Of a DNA stretch of 64,000 nt, positions 9,789 to 22,338 are shown in pieces; the stretch's first letter is position 1; every line of letters begins with the position of its first letter. The notes beneath the pieces were generated by a model. That model did not search any database, was not told where the DNA came from, and was given only the letters and a program-made list of their open reading frames with translations. The position numbers and the translations under genes were made by a program. Origin of the DNA: Linderina pennispora (Eukaryota; Kickxellomycota; Kickxellomycetes; Kickxellales; Kickxellaceae); assembly GCF_002104995.1 (NCBI RefSeq), contig NW_024468249.1, positions 372,001-436,000 on the forward strand. The letters run 5' to 3'.

Positions 9789-10532
9789 TTAGACGAGATT
9801 TGGAATGTATTCGGCCCGTGGATACTTTTGCTGCAGACCAGACCATTGCACGATAAACCGATCGGCCAGGTAATAGGCAATTTTGCCTGACAGCGAGAGC
9901 GATCTTACGCGTGCGAATGACTCGACATGCACGATCGGGATCCGCTTCACGCCCAGCACCCGCAGCACCATGACCAGCACGCACACAATGACACAATTCC
10001 CCGGCCCATTACACAGGACGATGTCAGGCAAATGTGACTGAAGCAGCCACGCAGTAGCCGCCAAACACCGTACAGCCGATATGAGCGCCGACACCAGCGA
10101 CTGGCCGACCTGGCGGCTGCGGGGTACCCGGCCGACTACGTATTCCTGCGAATAGTCGGACATCAGCGGCCGCTCAATCTCTGCAATCTGGTTTGCCGAC
10201 AGCGCGTCTGATTCGCTGACTATATACAGGCGCTTTGTGTATCGCTCGAAATCTATGCCGTGCATTAGCCGCACCATCTCGGCTGTGTGTCCGCCCGACC
10301 CCAGCACCACACAGAGCACCTTGTTGCCGCCTGTGCTCGGTTCCTTGCCTTTCCGAAGCCGCGACGACGGCGGACGTGTGGCGAATGCCGGTAGCACCCA
10401 GTACAGCCGCGCAGACAGGAGCGCTATTAATGATATTGTAATTAGGTAGAACATGTGTTGAAAAAACCGTAGTGGTGGCAATCCATTAACGGCGAAAAGC
10501 AATCGCCACCCAATATATCCACTGAAGAGCAT
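9789..10532 (-). CDS. ALG14: ALG14, UDP-GlcNAc transferase membrane-anchor subunit
   Basis: A 247-residue Alg14 homologue. Alg14 anchors the catalytic Alg13 to the cytosolic face of the ER; together they add the second GlcNAc to dolichol-PP-GlcNAc in N-glycan precursor synthesis. An N-terminal membrane segment (MFYLITISLIALLSARLYWV) precedes the Rossmann-like domain with VLGSGGHTAEMVRLM. Other family blocks are RLYIVSESDALS, VPRSRQVGQS, LPDIVLCNGPGNCVIVC, IVHVESFARVRSLSLSGK and FIVQWSGLQQKYP. The length matches fungal Alg14. I start at the ATG before LFSGYIGWRL because the three codons upstream in frame begin with a non-ATG. It is convergent with the uL24m gene. No interruption is seen. Confidence 0.93.
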   Translation of the reverse strand: MLFSGYIGWRLLFAVNGLPPLRFFQHMFYLITISLIALLSARLYWVLPAFATRPPSSRLRKGKEPSTGGNKVLCVVLGSGGHTAEMVRLMHGIDFERYTKRLYIVSESDALSANQIAEIERPLMSDYSQEYVVGRVPRSRQVGQSLVSALISAVRCLAATAWLLQSHLPDIVLCNGPGNCVIVCVLVMVLRVLGVKRIPIVHVESFARVRSLSLSGKIAYYLADRFIVQWSGLQQKYPRAEYIPNLV

Positions 10533-11568
10533 GCATGGCAAGTATGGTGAATGGGGAGGCTATAGAAGGCTGCTTTTTTTTTTCTTCCTTCACATGCCAT
10601 TCGTAAAAAAGAGACATGTACGTTCAGATGTGTACCGCGGCACCGGGATCCGGCTATGTGTAGCGAGCCCCGGAGCTGGCAAAAAAATCCGGGAGAACCG
10701 CACCCCCTCCGCAAGGGACTAAATCCAATTGTGCGTGATTTCATGGGTGTATTTGCGCTTATTTCCCAAATAGCAGCACAAACGTGCTGGACTCTTTGGT
10801 CACCTGGGAAATGGCAGGGCAGCCGTCGTCTGCGTCCTTTTCTGTTGCTACGAGCTGGGAAGTGGCGATCCTCCCACTCCCCGCAAACCAGTGTGACCTG
10901 CGCTCGGGTGGGATCCAGGCAGAAACTGCCAGCTGGAGGATTCTATGGGGAGCAGTCACTAGCACAGTAAGCAGTGACAGGCCCATGCGCTCTTCCCCTT
11001 CCCCAAAAGAGAACAGCCAAGATGTATATATTATCTGTGACTGGAGATGGCAGGAGGCGGTGCTGCGATATGGTGCTGGCCTGTGCTCAGCATATCTACT
11101 TCCCGTGTCTGCATGCATGGTGCTGTATGCGCCCTTTCCACAGCTCAGTGCATCCTTTTCAGAGGGGTCGTGCAGAGAAGCTGCAAAGGGCGAGCTGGGC
11201 ATCAATGTCATTCCTCTCCAGCTGGATTTCTGGCTGTGAACTGGGATTGCATGCATGCACAAGAGATATTGAACAATGCATGTTTGGACATGTGGCTACG
11301 AAAAAAAGTGCTGCAAGACATTGTGAATTCCAGCTGAGAGGAGTGTGTATAATGCAAAACTAACGACAATAAGTGAACTGAGAAAAGGACATGTACAAGC
11401 TACGAGTGGGAAGAAGGGTAAAGAAATATGACAGCTAGATGAGCGAGAAAGGGGTGGTTGGTGTAGAGTGGTGAATACAACACAGAGAATGCAAGGTATT
11501 TTTTGGGCATTGCCCGCTCAGCCCCTCAAGGTCTGGCAACCGTCCCGCTCAGCCTACTACGCACTCAC
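10533..11568. other. Intergenic region, no gene seen
   Basis: About 1 kb between the divergent ALG14 promoter and the REG1-like 3' end. Overlapping frames of 90-170 codons occur on both strands, but none has a family signature or consistent codon use. Nothing is supported. Confidence 0.45.
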
Positions 11569-13450
11569 TCAGAAGATAGTGTAGTTGGAGATGAAGGACG
11601 CACACCACTTGACGGCATCGACCGTGTTGACGATAGTGTCCTCAGCACGGTCAATGAGTGAATCATGGCGCTGCTGGAACTGCTTGGGGCCGCCGGCTGT
11701 GTTGCTCCGCTCGAGACTGTCGGTTGAGGTAAGCGGTGATCCCCGCGCTGTCACATAGGCGCTGTGGGGCTCAGCAAGATCCATACGGGTGCTGTACGCG
11801 GCCATGTCGTCGTCGTCCTCGTCATCAATGCCATGGAAGTGGTATTCGCTGCCGATGTAGGCATCGCGATCGCGTGGTTGTGCTGCATGATGCACATTAC
11901 CGCTGGCTGCATAGCCAGCGTGATGCTTTGGCAATGATGTCGAGGGACTCGTCACCGCGGCAGGCTTGTAGTGGTACTGCTGCATCTCGCGCTCGAACTC
12001 TTGGATGATTGCGTCCTCGTCATCATCAAAGGGCACACGGTCGGCGTGGGAGCTCTTGTGGTTTGCAGCTGCAAACGGGTCTCGCACAATGCTCGAGGAG
12101 GCAGCGGTGGAGGCCTGATGACAATGCGTATCACTGGTTGCTCTAATGCTGGAGCCAGCATTCATGTAAGGCGCAGTGGGCGTCGAGGGCTGCTGGGTGT
12201 GCCGCGCAGCAAACGGGTCAGGCACGTACGATGCCACCGAGGTTGACGAGGTGCTGCTGGTGGTCGACCGAGCCTGCTTCTCGACAGTGAACGACGAGAC
12301 CGACACAGCATCGCTGACAAAGCGGCGGACCTGGCCTGCGACCGACTGGACGTAGCCCTGCACGTATCCACTGACGCCATTCTTGCTGTCACCCGGAATG
12401 GCGTTGTGACTCAAGTGCGCACTGGTAATCCGATCGGCAGGCGTGGGACCGCCAAAGAGCGCAATGCCACTGTTAAAGTCATTGAACAGATCTTCATCGT
12501 CGCTATCGTCGTACATGCTTGGCGGCGGACTGAGGGCTGGGGCCGGCGTGGCCGTCAGCCTACGGTGGTCTCCCTTGAGCTGTGTGGGAGCAAGCTTGAT
12601 CACAAGCGAGCGGCGGCCGCGGCTGGCAGCGCCGCCATTTCGCAGGGTACGCCGCACAGGCACATTATTGGTATAACGCATCGCGGCGTCACCCTCCTCA
12701 TCGCAGTTATCCTCGTAGTCAGCGGGCAGACACTCGCGCTCCTGCTTGAACACCACCATGCACTGCTCGACCTGATCGTTGAAGCGCAGGCGCGGCCGCA
12801 TACCGCCCTCCTGCACCGCTGGCGTGTTCTCCAGAGTCGTGTCAGAGCCCAGGGAGCTCGTGGACATGCTCTCGCGAATCGACATGGCTGGCGAGTGCAT
12901 CGGCGAATACGGCGGGCTTGACGCCGGGCTCAGCGTCGGCGAAGTCAGGAATGTCTGCAAGTCCGTCCGCTTCAGCGCCGGGCTTCAGTGCCGGCTTCAG
13001 CGGCACGGCTATCGGTGCAGCCGCTACTGGAGTGCTCTCCTTTGACGTCAGCGACAGCGAGTGTGCTGACCACGGCACCTCGAGCCGCAGCGCCGGCATC
13101 TGTGCGTACAGAAACACTGGGTCCGCGTCCTTGTTCCAGTTGATGCGCTCGGGCGGGTACGGCGGCAGCTGCAGGCGGCCGACGGCCCACTGGCGCCATA
13201 CCACGTTGACTGACCGCGCATGTGTGAAGGACTCGTCTTCGCCATTGTTCTGGTAGCAAGTTGCGGAATTCGGCATGGGCCGTCTCAGGCGCTTGGCATG
13301 CCGGCGCAGCAGTGCCTGTGTGCGTGCGAGTGTATGTTCTGTCCAGTCGTACAAAAAATAGTCCACCCGCTGCACCAGCTCTGGATAGCGCTCATACAGG
13401 TTGCAGTCGCAGAGCAGCAGGACATCAACGAGCTCGTGTATGTCCTCCAT
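11569..13450 (-). CDS. REG1: REG1/Reg2-like PP1 (Glc7) regulatory subunit, one frameshift
   Basis: About 626 residues once a single surplus base is ignored. The N-terminal part carries the DUF1752/AreA-GATA-like block, with VVWRQWAVGRLQLPPYPPER followed by INWNKDADPVFLYAQM. Further on is the REG1 hallmark RLRFNDQVEQCMVVFKQERE, which matches the PP1-binding region of yeast Reg1. Reg1 targets PP1 to Snf1/AMPK in glucose repression. The rest is Ser/Pro-rich and disordered, with several acidic patches and DPFAA repeats. The frame breaks inside a tandem LKPALKP repeat: GGG at 12980-12982 (CCC on the coding strand) has one base too many. Deleting it gives LKPALKPALKR and continues into LTSPTLSPASSPPYSPMHS. 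The start is the ATG before EDIHELVDVLL. A sequence error is more likely than decay, since both halves stay open and conserved. Confidence 0.82.
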
Positions 13451-14707
13451 GGGGGTATAAAAATGGCCAGTGGCAGTGTATGGAATGGGTACAAAAAGAG
13501 GGATATGAAATAAAACCCAGACGAGAGGTGGAGAGAAAAAATATGTTCAGAGCCGAAAGGGCCAGCTTGGGTCCTTTATAAAAAAAGTGGGCTGTTTGCT
13601 CGATTAAGGAAGAAATGCGCTGTGGCCGCACTTGTGCAAACAACGAGAAAAAGTGGTTTGAAGTAGCAGGAGGGCTACGGCTTCTATTATCTTTTTAGTT
13701 GCGTGGCGGGCGTTGGTAACTAGGGGCGGGTACAGCCACTGAAAGTATATAATGTGCAGGCAGCAGCTTATATAGGCTATTAAACAAGTTGAAACAGAGG
13801 AGAAAGAGCGGTGTTCAAGAAGTCCCAAGAGTCCTGTGCCGAGACTGCCCGCGTTTTATAAAAGCAAGCGATGCGTGTTCCTTTCGCTGCTGCCTAGCCG
13901 CTCCACTCCTCCCCAAGCTGTGGGGGCAAAAGGCCTGCATTTTCGCACCAATGGGCACACCTGCGGGCGAAACTGGGAACGTTATCTGGGTGGATCTTCT
14001 CGATCGCGGATTGGCCAGGAATTGTTTGGGCTGGGCTGGACGAGCCCGCGTGCCCGGGTAGCACTACCACCCCCTCGCCATCTCCTGCTATCAGTGACGG
14101 GTGTCTGCTAGGTTTCCCACCCCTTCCCCTCTTTTCTAACACATCCTCAGACAAGCGCCCCCCGATCCTTTGAGCGGATGCCGGTTTGATATCGGGGAGG
14201 CGCGTCATCTGTGATGTGTGCTCCGAACTTCAGGGGGAGACTGCGTTTCCCTCCCCTTTGCAATCCAGTCCGCCCACAGGGGTGCTATATCGGGTACATG
14301 GGGGCCAGGGACGTCACGAAATCGGTAGTTGCCGAGCGGGTCTTTATTTTGGAGATAATATACGCGATTGCCCCAGGTGCCTTTATTGGGGAGCGTAGAA
14401 GAGACCTTGTACCCGGGACCGCCAGATATTTGTGATAGAAGCGGCGATCCATTGGGCGAAGCCTAATTTCCCCGGTGCCCACCGCATCTTGTGCTGCCGC
14501 TTGGCAAAAATAGATATCAACAAAGACGCAATCGCCGACACGTTTCCTCGCTGCCACCACACCATGTTCAGTCCGATCTGAGGAGGGGTGGGCGAGAGAT
14601 GCTACAGCTGCAGTCTCCTTATGCGGGTATAATTACAGCAGCGTCTGCATGCGATGCAGGTCACAGCGAGATTTATCGTTTCTATCAGCTCATCCAGGCT
14701 CTTTATT
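13451..14707. other. Intergenic region (REG1-like promoter side and SKI3 3' side)
   Basis: About 1.25 kb with GC-rich, mutually overlapping short frames on both strands and no family signature. Minus-strand TATA-like sequence lies near 13570-13580 and plus-strand TATATAA near 13745. No gene is supported. Confidence 0.4.
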
Positions 14708-17700
14708 TCAGTCGCCACGCAGCGCACTCCACGCGGCCTCCGCCCACGGCTGATACATCACTGCCCGCCTGGCGGCAGACTTGGCCACTGCGGGCTGACC
14801 CGGGCCGGCAGCCATTGCCCTGACGGCCGACGCGCCAACAACGACTCCGAGCGTGGCCGAGTTGCTGAGTGCACGCGAAGGAGCAGCGCTCCACGAGAAC
14901 TGGCCGCGGGTGGCCTGGCTGAACACTGACAGCGCCGAGTTGGCCGCATGCATTGCCTGCGTGTGCTGGCCGCACCGCAGCTCAAACTGCGCCAGCAGCA
15001 CCCACAGCTGGGCATCCGAGGGGCTCCGGTATGCAGCCTTGCTGAGGGCGCGGACGGCCGGCGGGCGGGTCGTCGCGCAGCAGCGCCACGTACGACTCGA
15101 TCTTGGCCACGTCATGGGCAGGGTCCTGGTCGCGCAGCTTCCGGAGCTCCGGGAAAGTGGCGGCTATCAGATCGCCGTCCCCCTGCAGCAGCCCGATGCC
15201 AAACAGCGTGGCCAGCCCTGGCAGGAAGCCTGTGTGGTCAGCCATCACCTCCAGCAGGTGCTGGCGGGCCAGCATACGGTGCTCATCGCTGCCCAGCGCC
15301 CACAGGACCTGCGCCAGCATCACCGCTACCACCGGCCGCAGCGCCGGCACTGCCTCGCTCTGCTCCAGCGCCCGCTCAAACAGCCCCAGGCTCTCCTCGA
15401 GCCGCTCAGCGAAAAACAGCGCCAGGCTGTGGCCCAGCGTCGCATAGAAAGCCTGCCGGCTGTTGATCTCCACAGACGCCTGCAGCTCGGCCGCTCTGTC
15501 ATAGACATCGGACGCCTCGGCGCAGCGCCCAGCACTACACAGCGCACGGCCCAGGTGCGCAAGACCAATCCATATCCGCTTGCTGTCGCTTGTCTCCGCA
15601 ACGCGCGCAAGCGCCGCTGCATAGGCGTCTGCTGCATCCTCGTACTGGGCGTTCTGCTCAAGCAGCAGCCCCAGCAGATGATGACCAGCGCCATCGCCAT
15701 CTCCTGAGCGCTCGACGTACCTGCGGGCTGCGTAGATGGCTAGCGTCAGGCGGCTCTGCTCACTGGCTGAGAGCAGCGCGTGGTCTCCAGTACTCCCAGT
15801 CTTCACAGGCTGCTGCGCCAACGTCTTATCGCCTGCATTCTTACGAACCGCCGCCTGCCAGACTTGCTTGGCGTAGCCAAAATCCCCAACAGCCTATTCT
15901 TGGACAAGCAAAAAAAGGGGCATTAGCACAAGCAATCCACGTCAGCCGAGCCTATCGCTTGGAATTTCCGTCCAGTGCTAACATGCAGGCCGTTTTCACA
16001 TGGTCGGTAGATATCGCTGGGCAACGGACATGCAATATGCTTCTTCTCTTGCGTCTTTCTGCCAGAAAATCAGCCTCTTTGCAGCAGTGCCCCTCTCCTA
16101 CAATGGCCGATGCAGCGAACAATGGCGGGGCGATGCAATCCCCAGCCGGGGTCCACGTAGCTATGTCACCAAATACATATGCATGCATGATGCACTCTTC
16201 CGTGCTCATGTTCAGCAAATCCTTACCTTTGACACGCCCGCCGAGAGCAGACAGTGCTCGAACAGCACCATGCTGTCCGCATACCCGAGCGTCTCCGCAA
16301 TCATCGCCTGGCCCAGCCATGCGGGCATGAACTCGGGGTCCACAATCTGCGCGTGCGAGAACGCCTTGTTCGCCAGCTCCACATCGTCATTCTGCAAGTA
16401 CAGGAATCCCAGATTCACCCATGGGACCGCGCTGCCCGGCGCCAGTCGTGACGCAACAATAAACGCGTGTTGCGCAATCGCCGGCTGATTGGAGCATCGT
16501 CGCCACCACTCCCTGCATATTGTAAGCACGCACACTCATCGAGTCCAGCTGCTGCGCTGCCTGCGCACACTTGCCAGCAGCCTCCAGCAGCACTGTCGAG
16601 CCTGGCGTTGGCCTGTGCCTGGCTGCTTGTGCAGCAGGACGTGGTGCTGGGGGGCATTGATCTCAAAGTAAATATGTCCCAGATCCACCCACGCCATCGA
16701 CGCCAGTGACGTCGACGTTGCAAGGAAGAATGCACTTGCCGCGCCGACCGCTCCGCCAAAACAAACAGCCGCCGCACATACCCATTGGGCTCATCGGTGC
16801 TGCCCGCGACACCCTGCCTCCGCTGCGACCTGCGCCAAGAACTCTGGCTCCTCCAGCTCCGCCCCAGCAGCCTTCGCAGCCTCAATGAAGCGGCCAACGG
16901 TCTCAGCACGCTCGAGATCAGCTCGCCCATCGAGCATCGCCCGCATTCTCGAAATCCAGACGCAAGCCTGAGCACACAATCTTCCACACCAGATACTCCC
17001 TGGGCGCCTTGCTCGTCGCTCTCGACGACCAGCATCAACACATCGAGTGCCTCGTTGCTGGCATCAATGACGCGGCCAAAGAAGCCCTCCTCATGCCACT
17101 GGGCAGCATGCGTCACCAGGCACTCTGCCTTCGATATCAGCAAGCGTCCTCTGCCAGACCCCCGCCGCCGCCTCATCCTCCAGCTGACTCGCACAGGCAA
17201 CGGCCTGGTCAAACATCCCTAGTGCCTCGCCGTACTCGTGTGCTGCCATCGCGGCCTTGGCGCCCAGCCAGTAGCCCGACACCCTCTCAGGATCCAGCTC
17301 AATCACCTTGCGTGCCACCTTGATGCACGTAGTCCAGCCGCCCGATTGCCATGTATCCCTCGCACAGACCTTCCCAGCACAGCCGATCCGTGCGATCCAT
17401 CGTCAGCGCATTGCGGAACGCGACTATCGCCTGCTCGCTTTGGTTCTGCTGCAGCCGCAGGAACCCCAAGCAGCTTCCACGCCCACTTTTGGTTGTACTG
17501 CGAATCCGGTTGCCTTGACTAGCATCGCCTCACACAAGTCGTCGCTGCCCTCGGACAGGTAGATCTGCGCCAGCGCCTGCCCAGCCTCGCTGTCGGCGTT
17601 GTTCAGCTGGAATGCCTTAGCAAAGCACCTCTTGGCCCGGCTCTCGTCGTGCCCGAACTGCTGGTACCACTGCCCCAGCCCGCAGAATGCTTGCGACGCA

Positions 17701-19303
17701 TTCGGATCGATCTTTGCTGCGCTAATCCAGCTGCTGTATGCAAACTGCTTGTCTTCCTGGTACTCGCCGCCCAGATTCCAGTATGTGTCGCCGAGATAGA
17801 TGTAGTGGTCCGCGTAGTTGCTGTCAATGGAGATCGCCTTGGTGAAGTACTCAACAGCGCCAGGCATGTCACCCTCAGCCATCAAAACACGTCCAAGTCC
17901 GCCTAGCGCCAAGTGGTTATTGGGATCATTCACCAGCGCCGACTGCAGGAGCTGCTTGCTCTCATCAAAGTGCCCCAGCGAGCACAGCGAAAGGCCAAGC
18001 CCGAGTACTGCCCGTGCGTTGCCCGGAGCAGCTTCAAGGCACTGGCGATACAGCCTCTCGGCCTCGCTCACATCCTCGAGCCCCAGACCCATGTATGCAT
18101 CGGCAACACCCAGGTCAACCACCAGCTGGCTGTTTGGCAAACTGACGCCGTAGCTTTTGCAGAACCCGCTAAGCACCGGGCGCGACGCAACCCCACTATC
18201 TGCCGCCAGCCTGAACATCTTGCTCTTGACTGCCAGCCGCACCAGCAGCACCTGCGCGAACGGCGAGTCGCTGGCTGCCTCGCGGCCCTGCTGCGCCGCT
18301 TCAATCACATCCTCGCCTGCCACGCCGTCCTCGGTCTGAGTCCATAGCTGTGCTGACTTTACCAGCTTGCCAGTCGGGAATAGCTCCAAGTACCCGTCAA
18401 TCAGCCCGCGCAGATTGCCGTCCTCATTGCTGCTGTCAGCCAGCTCGATCAAGTGCTCAAACGCCGCCTGCGACTTGCCGTTCGATGCCAGGTCCCACGC
18501 CACGCGCTGTGCCTCTTCGCCCATCGTGCGCTTCTGCTGCGCGTCGTCGTAGGTACGCCGCCCGCTCAATCAATGCCTCGAAATAGTACTCCTCGTACTC
18601 GAGCCGCCTCTCGCTCTCGCTCTCGTCCGAGTAGAACGAAATTAGCTGGCTCAGCGTATCAAGCATACTGGACTCCGCCCATACCTCCATCCGGACGTCC
18701 TTGCGCACCTTGCTTATTGGCCCAGCGCCCAACCGGGTCTTGCGCTTGTTGATCTCACGCTCAATCGTCCTCTGCTCCAGGTCGCGCTCAATGGTAAAGA
18801 TCTGCTGCAGAACCTCGCCTGCAGTCGGCGGCTTCTGCTCACCACTAGTCTCCTCAAGCAACGAATAGAACTTGCCAGCGGGCGTCAGCTCACGCAAAAC
18901 CCCGATTAGTTTGCGCTGGTCGCCAGCGTCCTCATTCAGCCTTCAGAATCTTGCCCATCGCCTCCCATGCCTTTGCTGTGTTCCCCTCAGCAATGCATTT
19001 GTCGCGCATCTCTGCCAGCGCACCTTCGTACTTGTCTGGCATATTCGCATTCTCGAATAGCGCACAGAGACCCTGCCACGCCAGCAGGTTAGCCTTGGGC
19101 ATGGCCATGGCGCTTCTATAGACCTTTTCGCCTTCGGCCCACTTCTCCATGTGCTGGCACGAGACTCCGAGCAGAATGTGAACATTGTAGTTTCTGTCGT
19201 CTAGCTCGAGCAGATCATGGCACAGGTCGTATGCGTAGTCGTAGTTTTTGTCGGCAATAGCCGACTTTGCGTTTTTGAGCTTTGCCTTGAAAATAACTGA
19301 CAT
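14708..19303 (-). CDS. SKI3: SKI3 (TTC37-like) TPR scaffold of the Ski complex, heavily frameshifted
   Basis: A TPR protein of about 1,410 residues after correction, close to yeast Ski3 length. Ski3 is the scaffold of the Ski2-Ski3-Ski8 complex that feeds RNA to the cytoplasmic exosome. The N-terminus, MSVIFKAKLKNAKSAIADKN then YDYAYDLCHDLLELDDRNYN, is typical. TPR units continue through LGDTYWNLGGEYQEDKQFAY, FCGLGQWYQQFGHDESRAKR and VPWVNLGFLYLQNDDVELAN. One intron is convincing: coding-strand donor GTAAGG after GVSK (16226 down to 15894, 333 bases, phase 0), resuming with AVGDFGYAKQVWQAA. At least ten single-base surpluses break the frame. Clear ones are near 18940, at GG 18552-18553, and several between 17540 and 16700; each removal restores TPR sequence. 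Conservation between the breaks argues against an old pseudogene. The exact protein cannot be reconstructed reliably from this sequence. Confidence 0.82.
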
Positions 19304-19999
19304 AGGGAGTGGCCGGACAAAAAATATATATACGCAATACGGAGGGAAGTGTAGACTCTTGTCCTCAGAAAGTGCGCCAATGGTGATGATGATGATGACA
19401 GTATATTTTAATGCTGGTGATGAGCCTTATGGCCACCATGCTTGTGATCGTGGTGCATTGCTCAACCCCGCGGCATATCTGAGTGAGACTTTGGGATTAC
19501 CTGTTTAGCTTTAATACTAAGACTGGAATTGCAACTAGCATAGTGCCGCTAATTCGACACGTACTCGATACTGCGAACATGTGGGGTGCCACTAAAGGCT
19601 GCGCGGCGGGTGAATTCGATGATGTCCGGTGGTATGACTAGGAATGATTCGATATAGCTTGCCATCACTTGAGCATTAAGCAAAAAGGATCACTTTACCA
19701 ACGCAACAACGAGCACCATATATGATTCCAATTCATATACACTGTCTTTGCCCCGGACTGCTGGTATACCTGGCTACGACTCTCTGCATATTGCTAGCAG
19801 CCGCAGTTGGAAGTCCATCTCGCGCTGTAACAAGTTGCTTGTCGGTGAGATTGGCCGATATCCCAGTCGGGGTTCTCATCTGTGCCATAGGTGAACCCCA
19901 AGTGACAGAGTTCTGGCAACTGGTTTATGAGATACTAGCATGTCCTCAATATCCATTCGCCTTCGTTTAGTTTCCAGGACCCCTAGATTGGGCAGGCTA
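19304..19999. other. Intergenic region upstream of SKI3
   Basis: AT-richer spacer containing the SKI3 promoter on its left side, with TATATATA-like sequence near 19323-19332 reading toward SKI3. No coding signature. Confidence 0.4.
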
Positions 20000-22338
20000 A
20001 GCAGCAGCTGTGAGAATGTACCTTGCCTAACAGGACAGGCAATTTCATGCAAGCAGTGCTTGTGACAAGTGGTTCTAAGTCGAGTAGCTTTCTCAGATCC
20101 TTGCACGGTTTCACTAGCTTGCATAGTAAAACCCGTGGCCAAGATCAGCTATGATATCAGGCCACAAACAGACGTTGCAGATCTGGAAAGAAGCGATGTT
20201 GCGTCGATGGCATTTCCTTTAGAATCCTATGGCACATGTCGCCGTATCCGATAGAGAGAAGGTCGCTACTTTCTGAAGAAACCAGCACCGCCTTGGCCAA
20301 TCCGACTGAAATCCAAATACTCGACTAGAAATACTTTAGCTTAGGGAAACGGCATGCCGAGCAATCTTTGAGATCAATTGCTCCGGTGTGATTGCCAGAC
20401 CCAACTGAATCGACGACCTTTAGTTAGCCGAGCTCTGGGTTGATTGCCAGATTGCAACTATAGTCAGGCAGTATGCGCAAAGATATATCGAGATCATCGA
20501 TATTAAAAATCAGTTTCTGGAGAGTTTGTGCATTACGATGGATTATCTCGACTTCTCCAGGCCCTAGCTCGCAAGAACTGGTATCGGTATGCTGAACCGC
20601 AGCACAGCTACGCACACCAGCCATATCCTCAGTGATGGTACCATATACAGAAAGCTGTTGGACTGCGTGCGAATATGCTCCATATATCGCCTGCAAAATG
20701 AAGGGCTTGAGCTCGTTGGGAGATATAATGCACATGCGTGCAAGTGGACCACGTTTGGAACTCCAGTCTGAATCATCTGGGATAACTTGATAGATAGGCT
20801 CCAGGTCCCGGTTAATGTTGTTGACATTCGGGCAACCCTATGCCCTCCGTCACCATGTGCAGATCCAAATCCCCACCTGTATTAACTTTGTGGGCCGGAA
20901 CGGCCCCATCCTCCCTTTTTCTCCTCAGCAAATTTTCCATTTTATTCATTCCATAAAGCTCATAACTACTGGACTCTCTGAAGGTTAACAAATGTAATCA
21001 GTTCTGAGGTATCCCCTGCGCACTCTGGATGCCAAGTGCTATAGCAGAATCGAGAACAGCTGGCCTTGTAACAGCACAGATATCAGCCTGCCGGTCGCCT
21101 GATTCCCAGAAATAACTGCCAGGATCATGCCAGTCCATTGATGCACACAAAATGCGGAGATACTTCAGAACCGACAGCTGCTCCAAAAGACGTCCAATGT
21201 GAGATGCAGGTGCAATATCCTGTGTATAGACATAGGCTCACCAGGTTTAGCCAACTGATTTGTACCGGAAAAGGAACAACCCCACCTAAAACAGCCCTGC
21301 GCACTCGTGATTCTACCGAATAGGCAGCGAGTTACAGCGGATGTGGGGTCATCCCACCGTCTATCATCTTCAGGAGGAATCGCGAACAGCTACAAGCTGT
21401 CAATACTGCAAATGGTGGTTGTATCGATATGTGCAAGCACACGGCGGATTCTCGCTTGATCTGCAATGTCTTCACTGGTGCGTCTGTGAGCGAGGAATGC
21501 AACTTTTGACAACCCCCAGCGGAACGACTAGTCGGTAGCCTTGAGAGCCTTGGGTATGGATGGTAAATTTGGGCAGTTGACAGAAGGTCGGATAGTTGGG
21601 GATGTTGATGTGTCTTCAATTCCAAGTTTGAGAACTGTCAGGGTGGGAAGCGATAGTTGCTCATCAGATTGTGGTTGAAGGTCGAGCAAGGGAAGTCGCC
21701 TGCCTATGTCGAAGAGCCTCATTGTCTCAAGAGCATCAAGAGAAAACACTAGCAGCCCAGAGTCAAGTAAACAATTCATATCAAGCCCTAGTGCTGCTAA
21801 GTGGAGAGTAATTGGTGTGTCAAGAATCAAGGCCACCGGCGGGGCGTGCTGTAGATAGATGAGCTTGCGGGTGTATATCGAGAGTAATGACGGATAGCGT
21901 GGTGGGGTCGTAAAATCGAATGATTGAGATGTGTCCTGGCATAGGAGAGTAGGGATGCTGTGAATGATAGGCGCAGGCAGGTCGTTAAGGTTGTCTCTGG
22001 TCGTGGTTGGAAGGAGGTTGGAGAAGACTGAATGATTCTAGTGTGCTCCATGGCGGCCACACCCACACTTATGATCGTTCTGTAGGTGCTGGACAAGGGC
22101 TGCTTCGTCCTCTGGACATGTCAGCAGCATACCTCCGTGCTGAGACATGTATCCGAGTAGAGTAAAAATGTGCAAAGCATCCTGGAGACGCAACGTCTGA
22201 ATCCCATGGCCATTGAGGAAACAGTGCTGCGGGAGCCAGTCTTTGTCCAGTCATGCACGTATGCAGCACAGGGTCGAACCATGTGAGCCTTTTTACGCTT
22301 GAAAGGAGTGCGAACACTTCAATGTCCGCCGCCCTCAT
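20000..22338 (-). pseudogene. Decayed leucine-rich F-box-like gene
   Basis: The minus strand carries a chain of short frames in changing phases that read like the LRR-type region of F-box-like proteins. Recognisable pieces include LETMRLFDIGRRLPLL, LPTLTVLKLGIEDTS, ELKPFILQAIYGAYSHAVQQ, IHRNAQTLQKLIFNIDDLD and CRFPKLKYF. In-frame stops and shifts occur throughout, more than in any other gene here. No single start or stop can be assigned and the bounds are approximate. The intact F-box-like gene at 29-31 kb has the same general style (short Leu-rich strands, H/L-rich loops) but is not obviously the parent. This is inference from composition and pattern, so confidence is low. Confidence 0.35.

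Noticed and set aside
10759-11262. Overlapping 150-167-codon frames on both strands
   Set aside because: No recognisable motif, no consistent codon bias, and opposite strands are equally open.
13789-14565. Several 70-104-codon frames upstream of the REG1-like gene
   Set aside because: Composition-driven frames in GC-rich spacer; no signature, and they overlap in conflicting directions.
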